Notes under the pieces: generated by a model
What the model saw: the letters and a program-made list of their open reading frames with translations, nothing else
Told to the model about the DNA's origin: nothing
Database searches by the model: none
Program-made: the position numbers and the translations under genes
From: Micromonospora orduensis
GTDB taxonomy: Bacteria; Actinomycetota; Actinomycetes; Mycobacteriales; Micromonosporaceae
DNA length: 41,881 bases
Assembly (NCBI RefSeq): GCF_006228125.1
Contig: NZ_VDFY01000197.1
Span: 1 to 41,881 of the forward strand
Reading direction: 5' to 3'
Shown: piece after piece, positions 30,854 through 39,250 of the stretch
Layout of the letters: each line of letters starts with the position of its first letter
Position numbering within the stretch: the stretch's first letter is position 1

Positions 30854-31806
30854 GCGACGTCCAGCAGCGTCTTGCCGACCGTCGCGCGCGCCTCGATGGC
30901 GGCGTGCGCGTCGGCGGCGCGCTCCAGTGGGAAGCGTTGGCCGATCAGCGGCCGGAGTCGGCCGGCCGCCGCGTCCGCGAGGGCCTGCCCGGTGTACGCC
31001 CGCAGGCGCTCGGGCGACACCTCCGGGCGGACCTGCGTGACCTGTCGGGCCGTGGCGGCCTCGGGGGAGATGGGGGACCAGGTGCCACTGGCCAGCCCGA
31101 AGCTGACCATGCGGCCACCGGGTTCCAGCAGGTCGAACGCTGTCGCGGCGATGTCCCCTCCGACGCCGTCGAACACGACGTCGACCCCGCCCATGGCGTC
31201 CAGGACCCGCTCGGCCCAGCCGGGCCGGCGGTAGTCGACGGCCAGTTCGGCGCCGAACCCGGGCAGCAGGTCCACCTTGCGTGGCCCGCCGGCGGCGCCG
31301 ACCACCCGGCCGCCGGCCCGGGCGGCGAGCTGCACCAGCAGGCTGCCCACGCCGCCCGCGGCGGCCTCCACCAGCACCCGGTCGCCGGGGCGTACGCCGA
31401 CGGCGTCGATGAGCATGGTGGCGGTACGCCCGTCGGCCAGCAGCGCCACCGCCTCGTCGAGGGCCAGGCCGGTGGGCACCTCGATCGTTGCTGCCGCGTC
31501 CACGACCGCGCGTTCGGCGTACCCGCCGAAGCCGCCGGTGGCGCTCACCACCCGCTTCCCGAGCAGCGCCGGGTCGACGTCCGGCCCGACGAAGGTGATC
31601 ACGCCGCCGACGCCGTTGCCGGGGATCAGCGGGGGTGTGACCCGGAACGGGCCGGGCCGGCCGGAGCGCTGCTGGGTCTCGACGAAGGTGATGTTCGCGT
31701 GCGCGACGTCGATCGACACCTGGCCGGGGCCGGGCGTCGGGTCGGGCGCGGTGTCGGGCACCAGCACCTCCGGCCCACCGAACTCACGTAACCAGATCGC
31801 CCGCAT
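30850..31806 (-). CDS. Zinc-free quinone oxidoreductase (MDR family)
   Basis: This 318-residue NADPH-dependent medium-chain reductase starts MRAIWLREFGGPEVLV. It shows PLIPGNGVGGVI, the Rossmann motif VLVEAAAGGVGSLLVQLA (AxxGGVG) and VVFDGVGGDI. It has no zinc-binding cysteines, as in the QOR subgroup that reduces quinones or enones. The ATG at 31806 is the natural family start. It converges with the YbjN-like gene with a 4-nt overlap at CTAG. The substrate is unknown. Confidence 0.92.
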   Translation of the reverse strand: MRAIWLREFGGPEVLVPDTAPDPTPGPGQVSIDVAHANITFVETQQRSGRPGPFRVTPPLIPGNGVGGVITFVGPDVDPALLGKRVVSATGGFGGYAERAVVDAAATIEVPTGLALDEAVALLADGRTATMLIDAVGVRPGDRVLVEAAAGGVGSLLVQLAARAGGRVVGAAGGPRKVDLLPGFGAELAVDYRRPGWAERVLDAMGGVDVVFDGVGGDIAATAFDLLEPGGRMVSFGLASGTWSPISPEAATARQVTQVRPEVSPERLRAYTGQALADAAAGRLRPLIGQRFPLERAADAHAAIEARATVGKTLLDVA

Positions 31807-31866
31807 GGAGTCCCCCTCGTGTCGTGTCAGGCCGCCACGAGTCCACCACCTGAACCGCGCTTGAGG

Positions 31867-32328
31867 TCAAGCCCGGGTGGACGGACCGACGCCCGGGGAT
31901 TCCACCAGCCGGGACAGGACGATGGTGCTGCGGGTGGAGGTCACGAAGGACTCCGCGCGCAGCCGCTCCAGGGCCGCCTCCAGGTGGGCGATGTCGGCGG
32001 CGCGCAGGTGCACCAGCGCGTCCGCCTCGCCGGAGACGGTGTACGCGCCGACCACTTCCGGGTGTCGACGCGCGGCGACGCCGATCTGCGCGGGGGTGGT
32101 CCGGCCGGCGCAGAACAGCTCGACGAACGCCTCAGTCGTCCAGCCGACGGCGGCCGGATCGACCACGGCCGTGAACCCCCTGATCACGCCGGTGGCCCGC
32201 AGCCGGTCGACCCGGCGCTTGACCGCTGGGGCGGAGAGTGACACCCGCGTGCCGATGTCGGCGTACGACGCACGGGCGTCGGCGACGAGCAACGCAATGA
32301 TCCGCTGGTCTACCGCGTCTATCTGCAA
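31867..32328 (-). CDS. Lrp/AsnC family transcriptional regulator
   Basis: This 153-residue protein has an N-terminal helix-turn-helix (LQIDAVDQRIIALLVADARASYADIGTRVSLSAPAVKRRVDRLRATGVIRGF) and a C-terminal RAM ligand-binding domain (AYTVSGEADALVHLRAADIAHLEAALERL). Such regulators sense amino acids. TTG at 32328 is taken as the start because GAGGCGG lies 4 nt upstream and family similarity begins there; another TTG at 32349 would add seven residues. The gene is divergent from the DDAH-like gene with a 68-nt gap, so it probably controls that gene and itself. The same pairing of an AsnC regulator with a DDAH-like gene occurs in mycobacteria beside rocD. Confidence 0.9.
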   Translation of the reverse strand: MQIDAVDQRIIALLVADARASYADIGTRVSLSAPAVKRRVDRLRATGVIRGFTAVVDPAAVGWTTEAFVELFCAGRTTPAQIGVAARRHPEVVGAYTVSGEADALVHLRAADIAHLEAALERLRAESFVTSTRSTIVLSRLVESPGVGPSTRA

Positions 32329-32382
32329 CGTTCCGCCTCTGGGAAGCAACGGTTGTGGCTGTTACCAAAGTTCTACGGTACC

Positions 32383-32388
32383 TACTCT
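32383..32388 (+). promoter_or_regulatory. -10 box TACTCT of the DDAH-like gene
   Basis: TACTCT ends 8 nt before the GTG at 32397. A small palindrome CAACGGTTG (32347-32355) lies upstream in the shared gap and is a possible AsnC-type half-site. Confidence 0.45.
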
Positions 32389-32396
32389 TGGTGACC

Positions 32397-33221
32397 GTGA
32401 ACCAGCAGCGAGTCTCGCGAAAGCGGACATATCTCATGTGCTCGCCCGAGCACTTCGCGGTCGAGTACGCGATCAATCCGTGGATGGACGTGACCACCCC
32501 GGTGGACCGGGACCTGGCCGTCAAGCAGTGGGACCGGCTGCGCGAGACGCTTGTCGGCCTCGGCCACGACGTGCACCTGCTCACCCCCGAGCCGGGCCTG
32601 CCGGACATGGTCTACGCCGCCAACGGCGCATTCATGGTGGACGGCAGCGTCTACGGCGCCCGCTTCAAGCACGAGCAGCGGGCCGCCGAGGCCGCCGCGC
32701 ACCATGCCTTCTACGAGGCGCAGGGCTGGCGGTTCATCGCCCCGAGCGAGACCAACGAGGGCGAGGGTGACTTCGCGTACGTGCCGGAGGCGCACGGTGG
32801 CCTGATCCTGGCCGGGCACGGCTTCCGCACCGAGGTCCCGGCGCACGCCGAGGCGCAGGAGGCGCTGGGCCGGCCGGTGGTGTCGCTGCGCCTGATCGAC
32901 CCGCGGTTCTACCACCTGGACGTGGCGCTCGCCGCCATCGACGACTCGAACGTCGTCTACTTCCCCGGGGCGTTCTCGGCGGCCAGTCAGCGGGTGCTGA
33001 CCCAGCTCTTCCCGGACGCCGTGCTCGCGGACGACGAGGACGCCATGGCCTTCGGGCTCAACCTGGTCAGCGACGGCGCGAACGTCGTGCTCAACAGCGA
33101 GGCCACCCGGCTGGCCGGCAAGCTCAAGGCCGCCGGCTACCACCCCGTCCCGGTCGAGTTGGGCGAGCTGAAGAAGGGCGGCGGCAGCGTGAAGTGCTGC
33201 ATCGCCGAACTGCGGCACTGA
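32397..33221 (+). CDS. DDAH/arginine deiminase superfamily amidinohydrolase
   Basis: This 274-residue protein has the guanidine-modifying enzyme fold of DDAH and arginine deiminase. Key blocks are LPDMVYAANGAF (about 69-80, substrate Asp), TNEGEGDFAYV (120-129, catalytic acids), DPRFYHLDVAL (168-178, catalytic His173) and GGGSVKCCIAEL (261-272, nucleophile Cys267 or 268). It probably hydrolyses a C-N bond of an arginine-, citrulline- or methylarginine-like compound, giving ornithine or citrulline. GTG at 32397 is favoured by TACTCT 8 nt upstream; an upstream frame of 14 codons has poor coding pattern. The divergent AsnC gene fits amino-acid control. No rocD follows. Confidence 0.88.
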   Translation: MNQQRVSRKRTYLMCSPEHFAVEYAINPWMDVTTPVDRDLAVKQWDRLRETLVGLGHDVHLLTPEPGLPDMVYAANGAFMVDGSVYGARFKHEQRAAEAAAHHAFYEAQGWRFIAPSETNEGEGDFAYVPEAHGGLILAGHGFRTEVPAHAEAQEALGRPVVSLRLIDPRFYHLDVALAAIDDSNVVYFPGAFSAASQRVLTQLFPDAVLADDEDAMAFGLNLVSDGANVVLNSEATRLAGKLKAAGYHPVPVELGELKKGGGSVKCCIAELRH

Positions 33222-33242
33222 CCCGAACACTGCCGCGTACGC

Positions 33243-33277
33243 CAGGGGCCGACCTCCCGACGGGAGGTCGGCCCCTG
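33243..33277. terminator. Bidirectional terminator between the DDAH-like and substrate-binding genes
   Basis: CAGGGGCCGACCTCCCG (33243-33259) and its exact complement (33261-33277) form a 17-bp palindrome with a 1-nt centre, so about 15 bp can pair. It sits between two convergent stops. There is no T-run on either side. Confidence 0.75.
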
Positions 33278-33296
33278 CTGCTGCGGGCGCGGGCGG

Positions 33297-34481
33297 TCAG
33301 CCCAGCGTGGCCAGCTCGTTGATCAGCACGTTCGACATGACCTGGCCGTCGCGCTGCACCTCCCGCAGGTACCACTTCTGCTGCGGGGTACGCGGCTGGT
33401 TGAACTGCCAGATCCCGCGCGGGCTGTCGATCTGGCCGATCTTGCCGAGCGCCAGGTTGACCTGCTGCGGCGTCGGCTTCCCACCGGTCAGCTGGATGGC
33501 CTGGTCGAGCACCTGCGCCGCGTCGTACGACGCCATGGCGTAGGTGGTCGGGGTGGCCTGGTACTTCTTGCGGTACGCCGAGGCGAAGACCCGGTTGGAC
33601 GTGTTGTTCAGGTCGGCCGAGTAGTTCAGCGCGGTCTGGATGCCCAGCGCGTTGTCCTTGAGGTTCTCCAGCACGGTGCCCTCGGTGAGGAAACCGGGCG
33701 CGTAGACGGGGCCGGAGAACTTCTCGCGCAGCTGCTTGATGAACTCCACCGCGGCGGCGCCGGCGAAGAAGCAGAAGACCGCCGTCGGCTTCTTGGCCAG
33801 CGCCTTGTTGATGTCCACGGTGAACGCGGTCTTCCCCGGGTTGGCGTTGGCGGTGGTGTAGGTCACCGGGTCGGCGATCCGCGGGTCGGTGGCGCCGAAC
33901 TCCTGCCGGAAGCCTCGCACCACGTCCGGGCTGCCGACGTTCTCCGGCATGATGATCGCGACGCGGCCGTTGGCCGGCAGCTGGTCACGCAGGTAGCGGC
34001 CGAGCGCCCGGCCGGCCTCGTCCAGCACGTAGGACGTACGCCAGATGTAGAAGACACTCTGGAGGCTGCTCGGTGAGGCGTTGGAGCCGATCAGGGGGAC
34101 CCGGGCCTGCTCCACGGTGTCCCGGATGCCGACCATCACGGCCGAGTTGACGACCCCGGTGAGCGCCAGCACGCCCTGCTTGAGCAGGTCGTCGACGGCG
34201 GCCTTGCCGGTCTTGGCGTTGTCGCCCTCGTCGGCGGTCAGCAGGGTGACCGGGTGACCGCCCAACCGCTGGTCGTGCAGGTCCAGAAAGAGCTGGAAGC
34301 CGTTGGTGATGTCGTCACCGATGCTCTTGAAGCCGCCGGCCTGCGGCGTGATCAGACCGATCTTGATCGGGCTCCGGTCGGCGGGCTGGGCGTCGGTGTC
34401 GGAGCCACAACCGGCGGCGAATCCGGTGGTACCGAGCGCGGCCAGGAGTTGGAGCGCCCGCCTGCGATTCATCTGTGACAC
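33297..34481 (-). CDS. Substrate-binding lipoprotein of the branched-chain amino acid ABC type (orphan)
   Basis: This 394-residue protein starts at GTG 34481 (VSQMNRRRALQLLAALG) with GGAAGGAA 4 nt upstream; ATG 34472 is the alternative. The signal peptide has an RRR start and ends FAAGC, a relaxed lipobox, so it is probably an exported lipoprotein and may use the Tat route. The mature part is a type I periplasmic binding fold: IKIGLITPQAGGFKSIGDDITNGFQLFLD, VLALTGVVNSAVM, VPLIGSNASPSS and VAIIMPENVGSPDVVRGF. This matches LivJ/LivK-like Peripla_BP_6 proteins. No permease or ATPase gene is adjacent, so it must serve a transporter elsewhere or act as a sensor. The ligand is unknown. Confidence 0.88.
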   Translation of the reverse strand: MSQMNRRRALQLLAALGTTGFAAGCGSDTDAQPADRSPIKIGLITPQAGGFKSIGDDITNGFQLFLDLHDQRLGGHPVTLLTADEGDNAKTGKAAVDDLLKQGVLALTGVVNSAVMVGIRDTVEQARVPLIGSNASPSSLQSVFYIWRTSYVLDEAGRALGRYLRDQLPANGRVAIIMPENVGSPDVVRGFRQEFGATDPRIADPVTYTTANANPGKTAFTVDINKALAKKPTAVFCFFAGAAAVEFIKQLREKFSGPVYAPGFLTEGTVLENLKDNALGIQTALNYSADLNNTSNRVFASAYRKKYQATPTTYAMASYDAAQVLDQAIQLTGGKPTPQQVNLALGKIGQIDSPRGIWQFNQPRTPQQKWYLREVQRDGQVMSNVLINELATLG

Positions 34482-34563
34482 CGAGTTCCTTCCCAGGAGC
34501 GTTGCAGGGCAGAACACACCGCCCCTCCGGCGTTCTACCTGCTCCGCGACGCTGCGTCAATGG

Positions 34564-35361
34564 CTATTGATCATCGTGTAGGGACCGCAACACATCGAGG
34601 ATTCGGGGCCAGGCCGAGGACTGCGGGTCGATCAGCCCGAAATGCTCGTGTCCGGGCAGTTCAAGAAGGGAAATATCGGATCCTGAGGCATGGGCTGCCG
34701 CGACGAATTCACGGCTCATCGCCACCGGAACCTGCTGATCCTCCGAACCATGAACGACCACTGTCCGTGTTCGCACGGGCACCAACATCCGTGGATCGGC
34801 CGCCGCGTACCGGTCCGGAACGTCCGCCGGGCCGCCCCCGAGCAGCGCCGCCACCGCGCCGGAGTCCAGATCCCGCCGGTACGCCTCGCCCAGGTCGGCC
34901 ACCGGGGCGAGGGCGAGCACCCCGGCCACCGTGGTCGGCGAGGTGGCCGCCACGTACAGCGCCAGGTGGCCGCCGGCGGAGTGCCCGACCAGGATCGGGG
35001 CCGCCCGGTTGACCCGGTCGGGCAGCACCTCGGCGGCCAGTCCGGGTAGTGCGGCGACGCCGGTCAGCGCGTCGTGCAGCGTGCCCGGCCAACCACCGCC
35101 AGGCTGCCCGGTACGCCGGTACTCCAGCTGCGCCACCGGATAGCCGAGTGCGGCGAGTGCGGCGGCCAGCGGACCGGTGTGCCGCCTGTCGTACTCGGCC
35201 CGCCAGAAGCCGCCGTGCACCACGACGACCAGCGGCCGCGCCGGTCCGCTGCCCGCCGGGGACCGCAGGTCGGCAACCTGGTCCGGGTGATCGCCGTACG
35301 TCACTGTGTGGTCGGGCTCCGGGGCGGGCCGGGTCAGCACGGCACGCGGGTCGGCAGGCAT
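34564..35361 (-). CDS. Alpha/beta hydrolase (esterase/kynurenine formamidase-like)
   Basis: This 265-residue serine hydrolase has HGGFW (oxyanion hole, about residue 50), GHSAGGH (nucleophile elbow), a Asp in VVVHGSEDQQVPV and the catalytic His in LPGHEHFGLID. The HGGxW plus GxSAGG pattern fits the BD-FAE and kynurenine formamidase group. The ATG at 35361 has TACCGT 6 nt upstream. A much longer frame upstream runs antisense to bpa and is rejected. The substrate is unknown; the gene is monocistronic and divergent from bpa. Confidence 0.9.
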   Translation of the reverse strand: MPADPRAVLTRPAPEPDHTVTYGDHPDQVADLRSPAGSGPARPLVVVVHGGFWRAEYDRRHTGPLAAALAALGYPVAQLEYRRTGQPGGGWPGTLHDALTGVAALPGLAAEVLPDRVNRAAPILVGHSAGGHLALYVAATSPTTVAGVLALAPVADLGEAYRRDLDSGAVAALLGGGPADVPDRYAAADPRMLVPVRTRTVVVHGSEDQQVPVAMSREFVAAAHASGSDISLLELPGHEHFGLIDPQSSAWPRILDVLRSLHDDQ

Positions 35362-35367
35362 GGCGCG

Positions 35368-35373
35368 ACGGTA
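35368..35373 (-). promoter_or_regulatory. -10 box TACCGT of the alpha/beta hydrolase gene
   Basis: TACCGT on the minus strand lies 6 nt before the ATG at 35361, consistent with a leaderless message. Confidence 0.5.
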
Positions 35374-35454
35374 GCGCGCCCCGCCCGGGTGGTTCGGCCC
35401 CGGGAGTCGGTCCCGGGAGGCATGGCTCGCGTCCGCTGGGTAAAGATGGACCCC

Positions 35455-36057
35455 ATGACCGAAGCGCGCTCCGCTGGACACAACGACGAGCCCGGCCCCG
35501 ACGACTCCGGCCAGTCCGGCACCGTGGTGGTGGTGGGCCCGGACGGCCGACCGATCGGCACGATGCAGACAGAGGAGGGTCAGGGCGAGGACCCGACCCG
35601 CCTGGTCGAGCAGCCGGCCAAGGTGATGCGGATCGGCAGCATGATCAAGCAGCTCCTGGAGGAGGTCAAGGCCGCCCCACTGGACGACGCCAGCCGCAAC
35701 CGGATGCGGGAGATCCACGAGCGGTCGATCGTCGAGCTCAAGGAGGGCCTCGCGCCCGAGCTGCGCGACGAACTGGAACGGATCTCGCTGCCGTTCACCG
35801 AGGACAAGGCCCCCAGCGAGGGCGAGCTGCGGATCGCGCACGCGCAGCTCGTCGGCTGGCTGGAGGGCCTGTTCCACGGCATCCAGGCGGCCCTGGTGGC
35901 CCAGCAGATGGCAGCCCGGGTCCAGTTGGAGCAGATGCGCGGTGGCCGGCAGGCGCTGCCCAGCGGCCCCGGCGGCGTCGGCGGCGTCGTACCGGGGATG
36001 CCGGGCATCGGCCAGCCCGGTGGTGGCGAGGGTCACAACACCGGCCAGTACCTGTAA
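35455..36057 (+). CDS. bpa: Bacterial proteasome activator Bpa/PafE
   Basis: Bpa forms a ring that opens the 20S proteasome without ATP and feeds it unfolded proteins in actinobacteria. The 200-residue protein has the helical DUF2587 core (VMRIGSMIKQLLEEVKAAPLD, RMREIHERSIVELKEGLAPELRDELERISLPF, AHAQLVGWLEGLFHGIQAALVAQQMAAR). A Gly/Pro tail leads to GHNTGQYL, whose last residues GQYL dock in the proteasome alpha ring. The ATG at 35455 gives the normal length; an ATG at 35421 is also in frame. No prcA, prcB or pup gene is in the window. Recognition is strong because both core and tail match. Confidence 0.95.
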   Translation: MTEARSAGHNDEPGPDDSGQSGTVVVVGPDGRPIGTMQTEEGQGEDPTRLVEQPAKVMRIGSMIKQLLEEVKAAPLDDASRNRMREIHERSIVELKEGLAPELRDELERISLPFTEDKAPSEGELRIAHAQLVGWLEGLFHGIQAALVAQQMAARVQLEQMRGGRQALPSGPGGVGGVVPGMPGIGQPGGGEGHNTGQYL

Positions 36058-36067
36058 GCGTTCCCGC

Positions 36068-36880
36068 TCAGTCCACCCCGAAGACCTTCTCCAGATAGGC
36101 CGCCACGCCGTCCTCGGTGTTCGCCGTCGTCACCTCGTCGGCGACCGCCAGGACGGCGCGGTGCGCGTTGGCCACCGCCACGCCGCGCCCGGCCCAGGTC
36201 AGCATCGGTACGTCGTTGGGCATGTCGCCGAAGGCCAGCACGTCCTCGGCGGCTATCCCGAGCCGCTCGCAGTACCACGCCAGGCCAGCGGCCTTGGTCA
36301 CGCCGGCGGCGGAGATCTCCACCAGGCCGGACGCCGACGAGTGTGTCGCCTCGGCCAGCCCCGTCACCGCCGCGGCGATCAGCTCGGCGAAAGCATCCGG
36401 GTCCTGCTCGCCGGCTCGGGCCAGCAGCTTCACCGCCGGGACCGAGAGCAGTTCCTCGGGCGTCTCGATCGGTCGGATGCCGTCGGCGTCGGCGTCCCAG
36501 CGCAGCGGGTAGTGCGCCTCGTGCCGCATCTCCCGGCTGTCCAGGATCTCCACCGCGAAGCTGATGCCGGGCACCTCGGCGCGCAGCCGCCGGGCCACCT
36601 CCGCCAGGTGCTGTGGTGCGAGCGGATCGGCACGGACCACCTCGTCGGCGAACGGGTCGTAGACCACGGCGCCGTTGGCGCAGACCGCCGGCAGTGGCTC
36701 GGCGAGCTGGTCGTACACCATCTTGAGCCAGCGGACCGGGCGGCCGGTGACCAGCACGACCGGCGTGCCGCGCGCGGAGATCCGCGCGATCAGGTCGGCG
36801 GTGCGTGGGCTGACTGTGTGGTCGTCGCGGATCAGCGTGCCGTCGATGTCGGTGGCGATCAGGCGGGGTGTCTCTCCCAT
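36068..36880 (-). CDS. HAD superfamily hydrolase, Cof-like (second of tandem pair)
   Basis: This 270-residue phosphatase has ATDIDGTLIRDD (motif I with both Asp), VLVTGRPVRW (motif II), a C2 cap, AVKLLARAG with Lys, and VLAFGDMPNDVPML (motif IV). Together these identify a Cof/HAD-IIB sugar-phosphate phosphatase. The ATG at 36880 shares its A with the TGA stop of the upstream paralogue (TGATG), so translation is coupled. The two proteins are about 40 percent identical by eye. The substrate is unknown. Confidence 0.92.
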   Translation of the reverse strand: MGETPRLIATDIDGTLIRDDHTVSPRTADLIARISARGTPVVLVTGRPVRWLKMVYDQLAEPLPAVCANGAVVYDPFADEVVRADPLAPQHLAEVARRLRAEVPGISFAVEILDSREMRHEAHYPLRWDADADGIRPIETPEELLSVPAVKLLARAGEQDPDAFAELIAAAVTGLAEATHSSASGLVEISAAGVTKAAGLAWYCERLGIAAEDVLAFGDMPNDVPMLTWAGRGVAVANAHRAVLAVADEVTTANTEDGVAAYLEKVFGVD

Positions 36881-37701
36881 CACCTGGACAGTAGCCGGTC
36901 CAGGTACACGGCCACTCCGTCGTCGTCGTTGCGCAGGGTCACCTCGTCGGCGGCGGCACGCAGGGCGGGGTGCGCGTTGGCGACCGCCACCCGGGACCAG
37001 CCGGCCCACTCGAACATCGGCAGGTCGTTGGGCATGTCACCGAAGACCAGGACGTCGGCCGGGTCCACCCCGAGGCTCTGCGCCACCACTGTCAGCCCGG
37101 TCGCCTTGTCCACACCCGGCGGGCAGATCTCCACGAAGCCGAGCCCGGCCTGGGTGAGCGTGGCCACCTGCGGCGGGATGATCCGGCGGGCCACCGCCAG
37201 CAACTCGTCCACGTGGTGGTCGGCGGTCCTGGCGAATGCCTTGATCACGTCGCAGGAGAGGCATTCGTCGCGGGTGCGTGCCTCGAACCGGTCCTGGTAG
37301 GGCCAGCTCTCGTGGTAGTCGCCCCAGAGCGGCGCGTCGTGCTCGTCGGAAGCCTCGACCATGACGGTCAGCGGGCCGACCTCGGCCTCCAGGTCGGTGA
37401 GCAGGCGGGCCAGCACCTCGGCGGGCAGCCGCTCGTCGCGGAGCACGACGGGTCCGGCGGGATCGCTCTGGTCGACCACCCGGCCACCGCCGGCCATCAC
37501 CAGGAAGTCGGCGGCCCGGATGTCGTTGCGGGTCAGCTCGGTCAACCGCGGGCCGCGTCCGGTAGCGCCGACCACCGGAATTCCGGCGGCCCGCACCCGG
37601 TCGAGCACCCCATGGGTGTACGCGGAGACGGTGTCATCGCTGCGGACCAGCGTCCCGTCGAGGTCGGTCGCGATCAGCTTGGGTAGTCCGGGGCGGGTCA
37701 T
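36880..37701 (-). CDS. HAD superfamily hydrolase, Cof-like (first of tandem pair)
   Basis: This 273-residue protein has LIATDLDGTLVRSD, VVGATGRGPR, VIKAFARTADHHVDEL and VLVFGDMPNDLPMFEWAG. All catalytic HAD motifs are intact. Its ATG at 37701 has a strong ribosome binding site, AAGGAGG, 4 nt upstream. It is the first gene of a two-gene unit that ends at 36068. The cap region differs from its paralogue (DECLSC and HDAPLWGDYHESWPY segments), so the two enzymes probably differ in substrate. Confidence 0.93.
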   Translation of the reverse strand: MTRPGLPKLIATDLDGTLVRSDDTVSAYTHGVLDRVRAAGIPVVGATGRGPRLTELTRNDIRAADFLVMAGGGRVVDQSDPAGPVVLRDERLPAEVLARLLTDLEAEVGPLTVMVEASDEHDAPLWGDYHESWPYQDRFEARTRDECLSCDVIKAFARTADHHVDELLAVARRIIPPQVATLTQAGLGFVEICPPGVDKATGLTVVAQSLGVDPADVLVFGDMPNDLPMFEWAGWSRVAVANAHPALRAAADEVTLRNDDDGVAVYLDRLLSR

Positions 37702-37947
37702 CGTTCCTCCTTCGCCCGCCGCCGTCGCAGCCAGCCGTGCGGTCCTGGTGCAGAGACCCGGCGTGACGGCGGGCAGCAACCGTACCTCGCGAAACAGCCT
37801 CCAACCATGGCTTCCAGGCGAATCGGACCCCAACGCCGGGTGCCTGTGGCATGTCGCCCGACATCCCCGTGATCCTGCACGTTCGGTCGCCGTTCTGTGG
37901 CGTTCTACACCTTCTGTCGGCCCAGGAAGTGCGGAATCGGCGCGTGG

Positions 37948-38670
37948 TCAGGGGTTTTGTGGGTGGGCGAAGGGGGTTGTCGGGGTGACTGTCAGGTCGG
38001 CCGGGGCGCGGAGGCCGTCCTCGTCCTCGACCGGGTCCCCGTGGCGGCGGCGGGGCCAGAGAGGCCCCGTCCCGCCCATTGGCCGGTCGTCCTCCACTCG
38101 TGCCGTCGGCGCCAGCCGCAGGGCCACCCCGAACAGGACGCAGGCGACGAACGCCATCACCAGGCCCCGGCCGTACTCGGCCCGGAAACCGTCCTGCGGC
38201 GAGTAGAAGAAGTTCCGCTGGCCGGGATCGTTGAGTGTCGCCGTGGCCGCGACCAGCAACGCCACAAGCGCGCCGGCCAGGGTGAGCCCCACCAACCGGG
38301 CGTTCGTTCGGACGGCCGCCGTGCCCCCCAGCGCCAGCGCCACGGTGCACACCAGCAGGAGCAGCCCGACCAGATAACCGATGCCGAAGCCGCCGATCTC
38401 GTTCACGCCCGCCGGCACCTCGATCGAGCTGTTTCCCTCAGGGCCGCCGTTGGGCAGGGTCATGACCAGCCACTCGCCCACCATCGACGCGACACCGGCG
38501 ACCGCGCCGAGACCGGCGGCCAGCAGCGGCAGCCGGGGATCCCGGGTGAGACCGGCCAGGGACCGGCCGAACCGCCGGGCCGGGGCCGGATCGTCGTCGC
38601 CGCCCCACTCGATCACGGCCGGGCCGTCGGGCGGGTCGCCCTGCCGGGGGATCGGCAGCTCCTCGGACAT
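37948..38670 (-). CDS. Four-helix membrane protein of unknown function
   Basis: This 240-residue protein has an acidic, Pro-rich cytoplasmic N-terminus (1-45) and four membrane segments: LPLLAAGLGAVAGVASMVGEWLV, IGYLVGLLLLVCTVALALG, LVGLTLAGALVALLVAATATL and LVMAFVACVLFGVALRLAP. A charged C-terminal tail of about 45 residues follows. An external loop holds NDPGQRNFFYSPQDGFRAEYG. No family is recognised. The ATG at 38670 has GGAGGGA upstream. It is monocistronic; a 246-nt gap with no visible gene separates it from the HAD pair. Confidence 0.78.
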   Translation of the reverse strand: MSEELPIPRQGDPPDGPAVIEWGGDDDPAPARRFGRSLAGLTRDPRLPLLAAGLGAVAGVASMVGEWLVMTLPNGGPEGNSSIEVPAGVNEIGGFGIGYLVGLLLLVCTVALALGGTAAVRTNARLVGLTLAGALVALLVAATATLNDPGQRNFFYSPQDGFRAEYGRGLVMAFVACVLFGVALRLAPTARVEDDRPMGGTGPLWPRRRHGDPVEDEDGLRAPADLTVTPTTPFAHPQNP

Positions 38671-38788
38671 CGGCCATCCCTCCGCCGGTCACGGGCCTGC
38701 GTCGAATCATGGCACAGTCAGCGGTTGGTGACCGGAATCGCAGGGCGGTCGTCGGTCCCGGTCGGTCGCTCGGCGGTCGCCTTTCCGC

Positions 38789-38794
38789 TAGCGT
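38789..38794 (+). promoter_or_regulatory. -10 box TAGCGT of the OsmC gene
   Basis: TAGCGT ends 7 nt before the ATG at 38802 and decides that start against a longer in-frame extension to 38709. Confidence 0.55.
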
Positions 38795-38801
38795 TCTGCT
38801 C

Positions 38802-39233
38802 ATGCCAATTCGTACCGCTTCAGCACAATGGCAGGGCAACCTCACCGAGGGCTCCGGCACCGTCCGCACCGGTAAGGGCGGCCTGTCGGGCAACTACTCC
38901 TTCAAGTCGCGCTTCGAGGAGGGCGAGGGCACCAACCCGGAGGAGCTGATCGCCGCCGCGCACGCCGGCTGCTTCTCGATGGCGTTCTCCAAGGCTCTCG
39001 CCGACGCCGGCTCGACCCCCACCTCGGTCGAGACCACCGCCAAGGTCCACCTGGACAAGACCGACGCCGGGATGACCGTGACCCGGATCGAGTTGGAGAC
39101 CGTCGGCCAGGTGCCGGGGATCGACGACGCGGAGTTCCAGAAGCTCGCCGAGGCCGCCAAGGCCAACTGCCCGATCTCCCGCCTGCTCTCGCCGGGCGCC
39201 GAGATCACCCTCACCGCGCGCCTGGCTTCCTGA
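38802..39233 (+). CDS. osmC: OsmC-type peroxiredoxin (hydroperoxide reductase)
   Basis: OsmC reduces organic hydroperoxides with a two-cysteine site in the cytoplasm. The 143-residue protein starts MPIRTASAQWQGNLTEGSGTV. It has NPEELIAAAHAGCFSMAFS (peroxidatic Cys) and KANCPISRLLSPGAEITLTARL (resolving Cys). These motifs fit OsmC rather than Ohr. The TAGCGT box 7 nt upstream supports the start. A strong hairpin follows the stop codon. Confidence 0.94.
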   Translation: MPIRTASAQWQGNLTEGSGTVRTGKGGLSGNYSFKSRFEEGEGTNPEELIAAAHAGCFSMAFSKALADAGSTPTSVETTAKVHLDKTDAGMTVTRIELETVGQVPGIDDAEFQKLAEAAKANCPISRLLSPGAEITLTARLAS

Positions 39234-39250
39234 GCCGGACGACAGGCACA

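Noticed and set aside
35074..35454. N-terminal extension of Bpa by 127 residues
   Set aside because: The extension overlaps the alpha/beta hydrolase gene on the other strand and lacks similarity to the family.
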